64,000 nucleotides of DNA from Bacteroidales bacterium (lineage in GTDB: Bacteria; Bacteroidota; Bacteroidia; Bacteroidales; UBA932). The stretch is taken from contig SUYU01000012.1 of NCBI GenBank assembly GCA_015060245.1, positions 1-64,000 on the forward strand, given 5' to 3'. Of the stretch, positions 25,137 to 33,582 are shown in pieces. Positions within the stretch are counted from its first letter, which is position 1, and every line of letters starts with the position of its first letter. Position numbers and translations under genes: made by a program. Under the pieces are notes generated by a model. The model did not search any database, was not told the DNA's origin, and worked only from the letters and a program-made list of their open reading frames with translations.

Positions 25137-26861
25137 ATGAAAAAACTACTATTTGCCCTTTTTGCAATGGCCGTAGTTATTGGCTGTTCAAAAGATGACA
25201 ATGTGACCTCTCCTCAAGAGGCTAATGGACAGGCATCATTCTTGTCTGTGAACTTCAAGGCGGCAGGTTCTATTACAAAAGCAGAGCCAGGTTCATTTGA
25301 GTATGGATCTGCCGACGAAAATGCCGTTAACTCAATCACTTTCTATTTCTTTGACGCGAATGGCAACAAATATGCCGTTCAAGGTATGGACAACTATATG
25401 ACCGGTACCTTGTCAGAAGGAGACTGGGCTAAAGGTACTGAACCTGAAGTCGAGAAATTGTCAGGTATGATTTTGGTCATCAAACAGGTTCAGGACAAAC
25501 AGATTCCTTCACAGATGGTTGCTGTGTTGAATGCACCTGCAGATTTGCAGAAATCAATGAGTTTGGCGGAGTTGGAAGCAGCAGTACTTGACGAACTTAC
25601 TGTAGCAGCGGACAATAAAAATTTCTTCATTATGTCAAACTCTGTTTATGTTGATGAGCAGGCAGAAACACGCATAAGCACAACAAAAATTACAGAGGAT
25701 AACCTTTTCGAGTCAAACATTGCAGAGGGTGAGCCTGGCTACAACAAGCCTGGTACAATTCTTCCGGAGGGTTCAGTTCCTCAAGAGGTCAAACCTGTTG
25801 ACATCTATGTTGAGCGTGTGGCTGCAAAAGTAAAGGTACAGTTCTCCGGTATAAATGATCAAAATGATTTTATAGAAGTTAAGGGTGAGGATGGCAAACA
25901 GTTGACTCTTCCTAAAGCCGGCAGCGATGAAGAGGTTGCTGCATACATTAACGTTCTTGGTTGGGATCTTACAAACACAACATTCGAGTGCAATCTTTTG
26001 AAACAGATTGAGACATCTTATGATAAGGATGTTCTTGGTTTCTCTCCATGGAATAACCCTGCATTCTGCAGATCATATTGGGCAGAGACTCAGGCTGAGC
26101 CTTTGCATACTCTTACCTTTACTGATTTGATTGATCAGGATATAGATGCTGCAAAATACTATTTTGAGAACACTATGCAACCTGCTACTGAAACAAATGG
26201 TGTAAATGTTGAGATAGTTGACGGAAAAGTTCAATTCGTTAAATCTGATGCTGAAGATGCTAACAAGGCTTCACAACTTGTGGTTGCTGCACAGTTGGTA
26301 GATCAAAGCGGCAATGCGTTGCCTTTCGGCAGATGGTATGGCAAGAACTATCTTGTAGATGACCTTAAGGCTGCTATGGTTGCAACTGTTGACCACAGAT
26401 TGTTCATCCTTGAGTCTACAGATGAGCAGGGCAACAAGAAGTTCAGACCTATTCAAGTTGGTGATGTTTCTTTCCAACAAATGAGTGTAACTGAAAGCAA
26501 AGGAAGATACAAAGTTTATATGACTGCATACGATAATATTCCATATTATGATGCAACAGGTGCTGAAATGAAAACTGCAGATGCCGCATATATTCTTGAG
26601 CATGTTGATCCTGCACAAATCTGGGCTGACGGTCATACATACTACTATGCTACAATCAAACACTTCGGTGATGCAATAGGTATTGTACGTAACCACTGTT
26701 ATGTTCTTACAATTGATTCTGTTACCGGCTTTGGTACTCCAGTATTCGATGATGGTTTTGTAATCACACCGGAGAAACCTGAGGACAGCGAGGCAACAAA
26801 CCTTTCTGCAACAATCAATATCCTTTCATGGCATCTTGTTGAGCAGAATATTAATCTATAG
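25137..26861 (+). CDS. Mfa1-like major fimbrillin (type V pilin)
   Basis: A 574-residue lipoprotein precursor. The lipobox is VVIGCSKDD (Cys about 17). Shaft pilins of this class are exported as lipoproteins, then cleaved after a basic residue so the N-terminal strand can be exchanged; SITKAEPG at about residues 46-53 is a candidate site. The long beta-rich body with VDIYVERVAAKVKV and the closing NILSWHLVEQNINL are typical of the Mfa1/fimbrillin family. The conserved end is the donor strand. A terminator follows it, consistent with the shaft being made in excess over the anchor and tip. Confidence 0.85.
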   Translation: MKKLLFALFAMAVVIGCSKDDNVTSPQEANGQASFLSVNFKAAGSITKAEPGSFEYGSADENAVNSITFYFFDANGNKYAVQGMDNYMTGTLSEGDWAKGTEPEVEKLSGMILVIKQVQDKQIPSQMVAVLNAPADLQKSMSLAELEAAVLDELTVAADNKNFFIMSNSVYVDEQAETRISTTKITEDNLFESNIAEGEPGYNKPGTILPEGSVPQEVKPVDIYVERVAAKVKVQFSGINDQNDFIEVKGEDGKQLTLPKAGSDEEVAAYINVLGWDLTNTTFECNLLKQIETSYDKDVLGFSPWNNPAFCRSYWAETQAEPLHTLTFTDLIDQDIDAAKYYFENTMQPATETNGVNVEIVDGKVQFVKSDAEDANKASQLVVAAQLVDQSGNALPFGRWYGKNYLVDDLKAAMVATVDHRLFILESTDEQGNKKFRPIQVGDVSFQQMSVTESKGRYKVYMTAYDNIPYYDATGAEMKTADAAYILEHVDPAQIWADGHTYYYATIKHFGDAIGIVRNHCYVLTIDSVTGFGTPVFDDGFVITPEKPEDSEATNLSATINILSWHLVEQNINL

Positions 26862-26934
26862 TTCCAGGTAGGGTGGCTGCCCGCAGTCAAGCAGCAGTCA
26901 TCTGCATAGGAGCAACCAGATTTTTAAATCAAGA

Positions 26935-26967
26935 ACGGCGGGGAGTTCCCGCTCCCCGTCTTCTTTT
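26935..26967 (+). terminator. terminator after the major pilin gene
   Basis: GGGGAG and CTCCCC, extended by flanking GC pairs (ACGGCGGGGAG...CTCCCCGTC), form a GC-rich hairpin followed by TTCTTTT. It sits about 75 nt after the major pilin stop and would reduce readthrough into the anchor and tip genes. Confidence 0.8.
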
Positions 26968-27000
26968 AAATTTGGCAACGTTGCCTTAATTTTTAAACGG

Positions 27001-27268
27001 GATTTTGTGTTGTTGAGATGTGTGCTATAGAGTGGGGAATAGGGGATGGAGATTCGTGTAAGAGTGATTGGTATAGAGTGATTTTTTGAAAGTGGATCAT
27101 GCAAAGAAATTAGTGAAGAGAGATTTGTGGAAGAAGATGAAAAGATGATTCGTTAAGGGAGATTGGGAAAGTAAATTTTTGGAGAGAAGATTTTATAAAA
27201 GAGAGTCTTGAAAAGATTGTCGGGAAGAGAAAGTGGGTAAGAGAATGTGTGATGGGGTTGTGGTGAAA
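27001..27268 (+). other. cytosine-depleted leader between pilin and anchor genes
   Basis: I counted 7 C among 268 nt on the plus strand while G is abundant. The tetramer GATT recurs nine times, and AGAGTGATT occurs twice within 25 nt. No coding frame is supported; the minus-strand ORFs listed here (26898-27104, 27153-27386) arise because C-poor DNA yields few stop codons on the other strand. An RNA made from this region could form almost no Watson-Crick GC stems. Confidence 0.6.
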
Positions 27269-27360
27269 CATTATGCGCCTTTGTGCGGCTTTTGGGTTTG
27301 AAAACGATACTGCTTTGCAGTTTTACATATAACTTGATAATACTAAAAACAGATAACAAA

Positions 27361-28380
27361 ATGAAAAAATTATTATTTCTTGTCATTGCTCTCGCCGGCC
27401 TGATGTTCGCTTCCTGCGAGAATGTAATTTTTGATGATGAGGGAGATTGTTCTGTAAACTACAGAATAAGGTTCAAATATGACATGAATATGAAATTTGC
27501 AGACGCATTCTCCAATTGTGTGTGTTCTGTTCATCTTTATGCATTTGACAAGAATGGGGTGCTGGTATATCATAAAAAGGAGGCTGGTGAGGCTCTGAAA
27601 AATGAAGACTACGCCATGGATGTTGAACTTATCCCCGGCAAATACACACTTGTTGCATGGTGTGGCCTTACCGGTGGTGATTCATTCAGCCTCTCCAATA
27701 CAATTTCAGTAGGTTCAACTACTCTCGAAGAGTTGAAGTGCGAAATGAAGAAGGAGTATGACCAGAATGGAAATGTATATTCAGATAATGAACTCAACGA
27801 CTTGTATCATGGCATGCTTGAGGTAAATCTTCCTGATGAGCCTGGTACACATACGCGTACAATATCACTTGTAAAGAATACCAATATTGTTAGGGTCGTT
27901 TTGCAGCACTTGAGCAGTGTTGACATCTATCCGGAGGATTTTGTTTATGAGATTACTGATGACAACACTTTTATGGCACATGACAACACCATTCTTGACA
28001 ATGAGGAGATTGATTACTATCCATGGAGCGTTACTTCAGGCAAGGCCGGCATCTATGCAGATTTGAATATGACCAAGGCCGCTTCTACAGTCAATGTGGC
28101 AGTTGCGGAGTTTACCATCAACAGGCTTGTTGTTGAGAACAATCCGGTTCTCTCAATTTATAATGCAAAGGACAACTCCAAAGTACTTGCAATTCCGTTG
28201 AAAGATTATGCTTTGCTGGTTAAGGGCAACTATAACAAGGCAATGGGTGACCAGGAGTATCTTGACCGTCAGGATGAGTATAACCTTACATTCTTCCTTG
28301 ATGAGCACGGGTTGTGGTCAAGCAGCAGAATCATTATCAATTCATGGCATATAGTTTTACAGAACCCTGATTTGCAATAA
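27361..28380 (+). CDS. FimB/Mfa2-family pilus anchor lipoprotein
   Basis: A 339-residue lipoprotein (LMFASC lipobox). The body starts CSVNYRIRFKYDMNMKFADAF, the common opening of the Mfa2/FimB family, followed by SVHLYAFDKNG and PGKYTLVAWCG. Mfa2 proteins cap and anchor the shaft at the outer membrane. The start MKKLLFLVIAL at 27361 gives a clean signal peptide; the ORF-track start at 27283 does not. It begins a second gene block after the terminator and C-poor leader and is followed by another pilus lipoprotein 8 nt later. Confidence 0.85.
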   Translation: MKKLLFLVIALAGLMFASCENVIFDDEGDCSVNYRIRFKYDMNMKFADAFSNCVCSVHLYAFDKNGVLVYHKKEAGEALKNEDYAMDVELIPGKYTLVAWCGLTGGDSFSLSNTISVGSTTLEELKCEMKKEYDQNGNVYSDNELNDLYHGMLEVNLPDEPGTHTRTISLVKNTNIVRVVLQHLSSVDIYPEDFVYEITDDNTFMAHDNTILDNEEIDYYPWSVTSGKAGIYADLNMTKAASTVNVAVAEFTINRLVVENNPVLSIYNAKDNSKVLAIPLKDYALLVKGNYNKAMGDQEYLDRQDEYNLTFFLDEHGLWSSSRIIINSWHIVLQNPDLQ

Positions 28381-28388
28381 AAATAGAG

Positions 28389-29498
28389 ATGAAAATTAAA
28401 TTGACATATTGGGTTGCGGCAATATTGCTTCTGGTTCAGTTCCAGACCTCCTGCATTTATGACAAGGAGTATGTGGATACTGAAGAGGAGAGCCTTACCT
28501 CAAAATATATATCCTTCTCAGTCAATGTGGCCCAGCAGGCGGCTGCCACAAGGGCCGACGGTTATACTTGGGGCGATGATTATCCGAGTGTACTGGGAAC
28601 TGACTTTGAGAACAGGATCCTGACCGGCTCATTGAACGTATATGCGTTTGATGTGAATGGTAATTATCTTGCAACAGTCCAGAATATCTCATATGGTGGA
28701 CTCCAGCAGGATGAGGGAATTTATGAATTTTTTGGTGTGCTACAGAACGAGACAATCAATCCCGATCTCTCCATTGGGGCCGGTACCGAACTTATGCTTG
28801 TGGTAGCCGCCAATTGTGGTACTATTACAATAAAGGATGGTGAGCCGGATTTGGAGGGACTAACATTTGTAAATGAGTGGGATGCCTTCATTTCGCAGAA
28901 GAGTTCCATTCCAATGTGGGGAGCCAAGAAGATAACCTTGACCGGTGATGCCAATCAGGATGTGGGAGAGATAGACCTTTTGCGTGCCTTGGCAAAAGTT
29001 GAGATTTTGTTGGATAACGGCATCAAGGATAAGTATGAGATTACATCTGCACAGATTACAAAATCATATACTACAGGTTATTGTTTTCCAGGAAACTGGA
29101 ATATAACTCCTACGCCGTCGCTTCTTCATGAGAACTCTTTCAGGGAGTATGGAAAGCCGGAAGCAATTGTAAACAATGTAAATCTCTTCCCGGTCAGTTC
29201 AAGTTATATGATATATATGCCTGAAATTGACAACCAAAAAGACGATGTAAGGATAAACATAACCATTAAGGACAAGACAAACAACAATGCAATATATGAG
29301 TTCAGCGGAGACCGGGCAGTGAGATTTGCCACTTATGAGAATACAGGTCTGCTTCCCGATAATCCGGTCCCTTTCAATGTGGTGCGCAACCACTATTACA
29401 GGTATATATTGACCGGTGTGGGTCCTGCAGATATCAAAGTTATTTGTGATGTACGTCCTTATGCAGAGGTTAACCTCAGACCTGGATTCGGACTATAA
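28389..29498 (+). CDS. minor fimbrial lipoprotein (Mfa3/FimC-like)
   Basis: A 369-residue lipoprotein precursor with lipobox FQTSC. AAATRADGYT at about residues 52-61 is a typical Arg-dependent cleavage site for pilin maturation in this system. The middle carries the fimbrillin-like pattern LTGSLNVYAFDVNGNYL and RALAKVEILL, and the end shows HYYRYILTGV then the strand-rich tail. It fits the accessory or adaptor pilins that sit at or near the pilus tip. It lies between the anchor and tip genes, 17 nt before the latter. Confidence 0.78.
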   Translation: MKIKLTYWVAAILLLVQFQTSCIYDKEYVDTEEESLTSKYISFSVNVAQQAAATRADGYTWGDDYPSVLGTDFENRILTGSLNVYAFDVNGNYLATVQNISYGGLQQDEGIYEFFGVLQNETINPDLSIGAGTELMLVVAANCGTITIKDGEPDLEGLTFVNEWDAFISQKSSIPMWGAKKITLTGDANQDVGEIDLLRALAKVEILLDNGIKDKYEITSAQITKSYTTGYCFPGNWNITPTPSLLHENSFREYGKPEAIVNNVNLFPVSSSYMIYMPEIDNQKDDVRINITIKDKTNNNAIYEFSGDRAVRFATYENTGLLPDNPVPFNVVRNHYYRYILTGVGPADIKVICDVRPYAEVNLRPGFGL

Positions 29499-29515
29499 AC
29501 TAAATTGTCGGAAAG

Positions 29516-32500
29516 ATGAAAAGAGTCTATTTTTTTACAATATTGTTCATGATGTCGCTTCTTATGGGCATTGTATCTTGCGAACCTTATGAAGTGGAAC
29601 AACTCGTTGACAAGAATATACCGGAGGGAGAAACCACACTCTCTGCAAAAGTTACATTCAACTCTTTTAAAGATGCCCTTATAGGTTCAACCAAAAGTGC
29701 GGGTGATGCAATCAGGCAGATTGAGGGGTTGGCACTGCTTGTGTACGATAAAGAGGGAAAGTTCCTCCAGTCGCAGTACTTTTCTGCAAACCAACTTGCA
29801 ATAGAGGATGTTGAGCGCAATCCGTCAGATACCGGCGAAAAGCAGGAAGATGGTACAACAGACCGGAATAATGCAGAGTCAACAACTCCTCAAGCAACTT
29901 TTAACTTTACAATTCCGTATGGAATCTATAGTATTTATGTGGTTGCCAACATGGGCGATATTGCCAATGACAACAACTACAAAGATCAGGTTCAGACAAT
30001 AGAGGGGCTCCGGAACATCTCTTTCAATTGGGTGCAGGACAAAACAGAAAATCCTACAAATATATCAAGGAACAACCAGATGTTCGGATATTTTACAGCA
30101 GGCGCATCCAATACAAATGGGGAGCAGATTACCATCAACAAGGAGGGACTTGAGTTGCATGCCTGGTTGAAGAGGGCTGTTTCAAAGGTAACAGTTGCCT
30201 TTAATGGAGAGGGTTTGAATGAGAATATACGAGTTACAGTAAAATCTGTGCAGATAAAGGATATTCCTGTATCATGCCTTCTTGATGCCGACAATATTCC
30301 TGATGCCGACAATGAAATTCTGGCTAATGGAGAGATTATCTCTTATGCCGATGCACAGGGTGAATTTCCTGTAATTACCAAGGGCGGTGTAATTTTTGGC
30401 GCAAATCACTATCAGGGCTGGAGAGAGGCTGATGGCTCAACTTTCAAGGATTTTGATCCTAAAGGAGAGAATGGCGCTTCGCACCTTGAGAGTTCTCCTG
30501 CACTCTATTTTTATGAGAATCTGCAGGGCATTGCCGAGTCTGGTTCAACTGCAGACAAGAGCCTGAATAAACTCGAGTATACCCAGAAGGGCAAAAAATA
30601 CGGAACATACATTGAGGTAAAGGGTTATTATGAAAACCAGAATATGGGTTCGGTAACCTCAGGTGAGATCATTTACCGTTTCATGTTGGGCAAGAATGTT
30701 ACAACCAACTATGATGCAGAGCGAAACCACCACTACAAGGTTACACTTTGTTTCAAGAACGACGCCAATGACGTAGACTGGCGTATTGAATATAATGAGA
30801 ATACCGGTATTTATGTTCCGAATCCTTACTATATTTCGTATTTGTATAACCAGTCCACACAACTTCCAATGAAGGTTGTAATTCCTGAAGACGACCAAAT
30901 CGCCTCAATAAAAGCAGAAATAATTGAAAACAACTGGGAACCGAGCGGCGATGTAACTTATTTAGATACCTATTATGGAAATAATAGTGATACCAAGGAT
31001 ATATATAAAGCGACAGGAGAAGGTGGTGCTGAAGTAATTGGTAAAACAACTGAAGGTAATACTGATGCGGAGTGGATTGGATTTCTCTCTCTTGTTGATG
31101 AGGCTGTTGTAATGAATGGTGTAAATTCAACAGAGCACAATATATCATTGGAGCATGGATTGACGACCTTTACCAAATACTTGGATGATCAGGTGGGTTA
31201 TCCATATTTGCATTGGACTGGTAATTGCAATTGTCCTAATCCTGCTCATCTGGGTCTTAAGGAAGATTATTATGAGAATGCTCAGGAATATGGTTTTACA
31301 GGTTATGAGACTACTGGAACAAATACTATTTCCGCATCATTCCAAATTCCGTTCTATACAAGGACAAAACAATTGTTCAGGGTAACGGGTTTTGTAGGCA
31401 ATAATCCTTACTATACACACGATAGGGAGGCAAAGGTGCAAATTGTTGTAAAAACAAAAAATGGAAACGAATATAGCAATGTTGTTAAAATTATTCAGGT
31501 AAGACGCCTTATCAATCCTACGGGCATTTGGAGATCTCATAATAATGCTGAAAGTTTCAATGTCACACTTATGAACATGTCTTTGGAAGCAGCGGATTCA
31601 GGAGTTTTTTCTCCATTGATTTCCGACGGTCCTTGGACTGCCAAAGTGATTAGAGGTCAGGATTGGGTTCTGTTGAATGGTAAGTTAGGCAATATTGTAA
31701 CGGGAAGTACAGGAACGTCTGTGCAGTTTACATATAAACCTAACGGTACGATAGGTCAGAATGAAGTCAGGTGTGGAATTATTGAGGTTTATTACCATAA
31801 TAACTCATGTGTTCACAGAATCTTTGTAAGACAAGGATATGCTCCGTATGCACTTGCCAATGGTGAGGCGCAGTGGTATACATTCAATATGAATACCCAA
31901 ACCTCAATGACAGCATCTCCGCTTGATGAGGGGTCTTTATTCAGATATGGCAAGCCTGAATATCCTATTTCGGAGGTAAATAATTTAGATCCTCTATTCT
32001 CGTATGCGGTGAATCCAGGCAGCAATCCACTTGCTATAGAAGGATCAACTACACCGAAGACGTGGTCTGAGATAGGCAGTTTGTCGCGTACTGCTGCATT
32101 TGAATTTTCTGTAGATAATGCGAGGTTGCCATATTTGTCGGAATATGATAAGTTGTTGAATTATGATAATGGATATGGTGTGTTGTATGGGGATGGTGCG
32201 ACAGAGGTGGCTACCACTTCTACCGAGGCATTTGCGTACAGGAAACATGCTCCAATTAGCCAGGACAAACTTAAAAAAAGGGGTATGCGTGGAATATTTG
32301 TTTACAACGAAAGTAATGGCGGAAATCTCTTTTTCCCTATTGGTGCAGTTGGACATGGTCATAGGAAGCATCATAATTTGAGCGGTATTAGTGGTCAATA
32401 TGGGATATTGAGATATGCTACAGCAAATGTTCCTATAGAAAGTCCGTACAGACCGCTTCTGTATAACCTTTTTTCACAATATGGTGCACTATATTGGACT

Positions 32501-32689
32501 GGTGGTGAGAGTGACGGGTATACCGGTGATGCATGGGATATCAACTTCAACCAATTGGATTTTAATGAATATAGTTATTCAAATGCTTTTGCAACTAGTT
32601 ATAATTCTGATGGTACCTCAAAGGGTAATGGTAAGGATCCTAATTTGGGAGATGCCTGCTACGTCCGTTGCGTTGTAGGAACAAGGTAG
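29516..32689 (+). CDS. large tip fimbrillin (DUF4906-type)
   Basis: A 1057-residue lipoprotein precursor (lipobox GIVSC). The N-terminal 430 residues are fimbrillin-like (ALLVYDKEGKFL, HAWLKRAVSKVTVAF, NHHYKVTLCF). The C-terminal half is a large extra region ending GDACYVRCVVGTR, the closing seen in DUF4906 proteins that crown these pili. From about 30.9 kb onward the codon use is more AT-rich than in the first half, which suggests a recombining or recently acquired tip region. It probably acts as adhesin. Confidence 0.8.
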   Translation: MKRVYFFTILFMMSLLMGIVSCEPYEVEQLVDKNIPEGETTLSAKVTFNSFKDALIGSTKSAGDAIRQIEGLALLVYDKEGKFLQSQYFSANQLAIEDVERNPSDTGEKQEDGTTDRNNAESTTPQATFNFTIPYGIYSIYVVANMGDIANDNNYKDQVQTIEGLRNISFNWVQDKTENPTNISRNNQMFGYFTAGASNTNGEQITINKEGLELHAWLKRAVSKVTVAFNGEGLNENIRVTVKSVQIKDIPVSCLLDADNIPDADNEILANGEIISYADAQGEFPVITKGGVIFGANHYQGWREADGSTFKDFDPKGENGASHLESSPALYFYENLQGIAESGSTADKSLNKLEYTQKGKKYGTYIEVKGYYENQNMGSVTSGEIIYRFMLGKNVTTNYDAERNHHYKVTLCFKNDANDVDWRIEYNENTGIYVPNPYYISYLYNQSTQLPMKVVIPEDDQIASIKAEIIENNWEPSGDVTYLDTYYGNNSDTKDIYKATGEGGAEVIGKTTEGNTDAEWIGFLSLVDEAVVMNGVNSTEHNISLEHGLTTFTKYLDDQVGYPYLHWTGNCNCPNPAHLGLKEDYYENAQEYGFTGYETTGTNTISASFQIPFYTRTKQLFRVTGFVGNNPYYTHDREAKVQIVVKTKNGNEYSNVVKIIQVRRLINPTGIWRSHNNAESFNVTLMNMSLEAADSGVFSPLISDGPWTAKVIRGQDWVLLNGKLGNIVTGSTGTSVQFTYKPNGTIGQNEVRCGIIEVYYHNNSCVHRIFVRQGYAPYALANGEAQWYTFNMNTQTSMTASPLDEGSLFRYGKPEYPISEVNNLDPLFSYAVNPGSNPLAIEGSTTPKTWSEIGSLSRTAAFEFSVDNARLPYLSEYDKLLNYDNGYGVLYGDGATEVATTSTEAFAYRKHAPISQDKLKKRGMRGIFVYNESNGGNLFFPIGAVGHGHRKHHNLSGISGQYGILRYATANVPIESPYRPLLYNLFSQYGALYWTGGESDGYTGDAWDINFNQLDFNEYSYSNAFATSYNSDGTSKGNGKDPNLGDACYVRCVVGTR

Positions 32690-32754
32690 AGCAGACCAAT
32701 GATGATGCCCTTGATTTTAAGGGTGGATAAGTTCAAGTAGTTTATATGAACAAC

Positions 32755-32786
32755 AAATCCTCGTCAGAATACTTTGGCGGGGATTT
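32755..32786 (+). terminator. terminator at the end of the pilus locus
   Basis: AAATCCTCG and CGGGGATTT form a 9-bp stem with one G-T pair, about 65 nt after the tip gene. The tail is only mildly T-rich. No other element is seen in the 272-nt gap before the converging thioredoxin-like gene. Confidence 0.6.
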
Positions 32787-32961
32787 GCTGTTTATTAAGG
32801 AGGTTTTCGGGATGCCTCATAACCGGTTCTATAGGAACTGATATGTGGCCTTAAGTTTATGTAACACAAAAGATGATTTCCTAATCTTTCAATCAAATGT
32901 TTTGAGAGTGTTTGAATGTGCGTATTTTGCAGACTTGTGCGTATTTCGCAGACTTGACCGA

Positions 32962-33468
32962 TTATTTGAGGGCGTCTATTGCACTATTTATGCCGGTGGC
33001 CGTTGGGGCAGGGGTGTCGGAGAATGTTGCTGTAACAATGCCATCTTTGCAGATGTAGATTCTTGGAATTACAGATTTTGCAAAGAGAGAGTATATTTCT
33101 CTGCTGTTTTGGGCCGAATATGGCATTGTGTAGCCATTTTCCTGCCAGTGGAGTAGTATGCTTTCTGCACTCTCTTCCCTGCTTATAAGGGCAAATTTTA
33201 CTCCATTCACGGATTGTGAGTTGTAGACCTGCTGCATCTGGGCAAGTGCATCCCGGCAATCCTGGCACGAGGTGTCAAAAAACATTATGCATGCGATGCC
33301 CTTTTGCAAATCACTGGAGTTGAGTGTGGTGCCGTCGTCCATAACAACTGAAAAAGCAGGGATATGGTCTCCTGCCTCTATTATTGCAGTTGAGACTCCA
33401 ACATCATCCTTTATGCATCCCAAAAGCAGGCAGGCAAGAGAAAAAAAGCATATTATTATCTTTTTCAT
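32962..33468 (-). CDS. thioredoxin-like (TlpA/AhpC type) lipoprotein
   Basis: A 168-residue lipoprotein (CLLLGC lipobox at about residue 18). Residues about 32-165 form a TlpA/redoxin fold: GDHIPAFSVVMDDG, then FFDTSCQDCRDAL with an active CxxC (CQDC), and a cis-proline-like IPRIYI. It probably reduces or isomerises disulfides in the envelope. It diverges from the outer-membrane barrel gene. The plus-strand ORFs at 32845 and 33272 are shadows of it. Confidence 0.85.
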   Translation of the reverse strand: MKKIIICFFSLACLLLGCIKDDVGVSTAIIEAGDHIPAFSVVMDDGTTLNSSDLQKGIACIMFFDTSCQDCRDALAQMQQVYNSQSVNGVKFALISREESAESILLHWQENGYTMPYSAQNSREIYSLFAKSVIPRIYICKDGIVTATFSDTPAPTATGINSAIDALK

Positions 33469-33552
33469 AGCGGTTGTTCCATAAAGTTTAGTTACAAAAT
33501 TAGTATTTAATGCCGAATCAATGAAAGTGGAGTCGCCAATTTTTCATAAATT

Positions 33553-33560
33553 TACCTTTG
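33553..33560 (+). promoter_or_regulatory. -7 element of the outer-membrane barrel gene
   Basis: TACCTTTG matches the -7 consensus, 23 nt before the ATG at 33583. A -33 element is not clear. Confidence 0.5.
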
Positions 33561-33582
33561 GAAAGTAAATTGACTGCATCGT

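Noticed and set aside
26898-27386. Minus-strand ORFs of 68 and 77 aa in the pilin-anchor gap
   Set aside because: They lie opposite the C-depleted leader, which rarely gives stop codons on the other strand; no start signal or homology is apparent.
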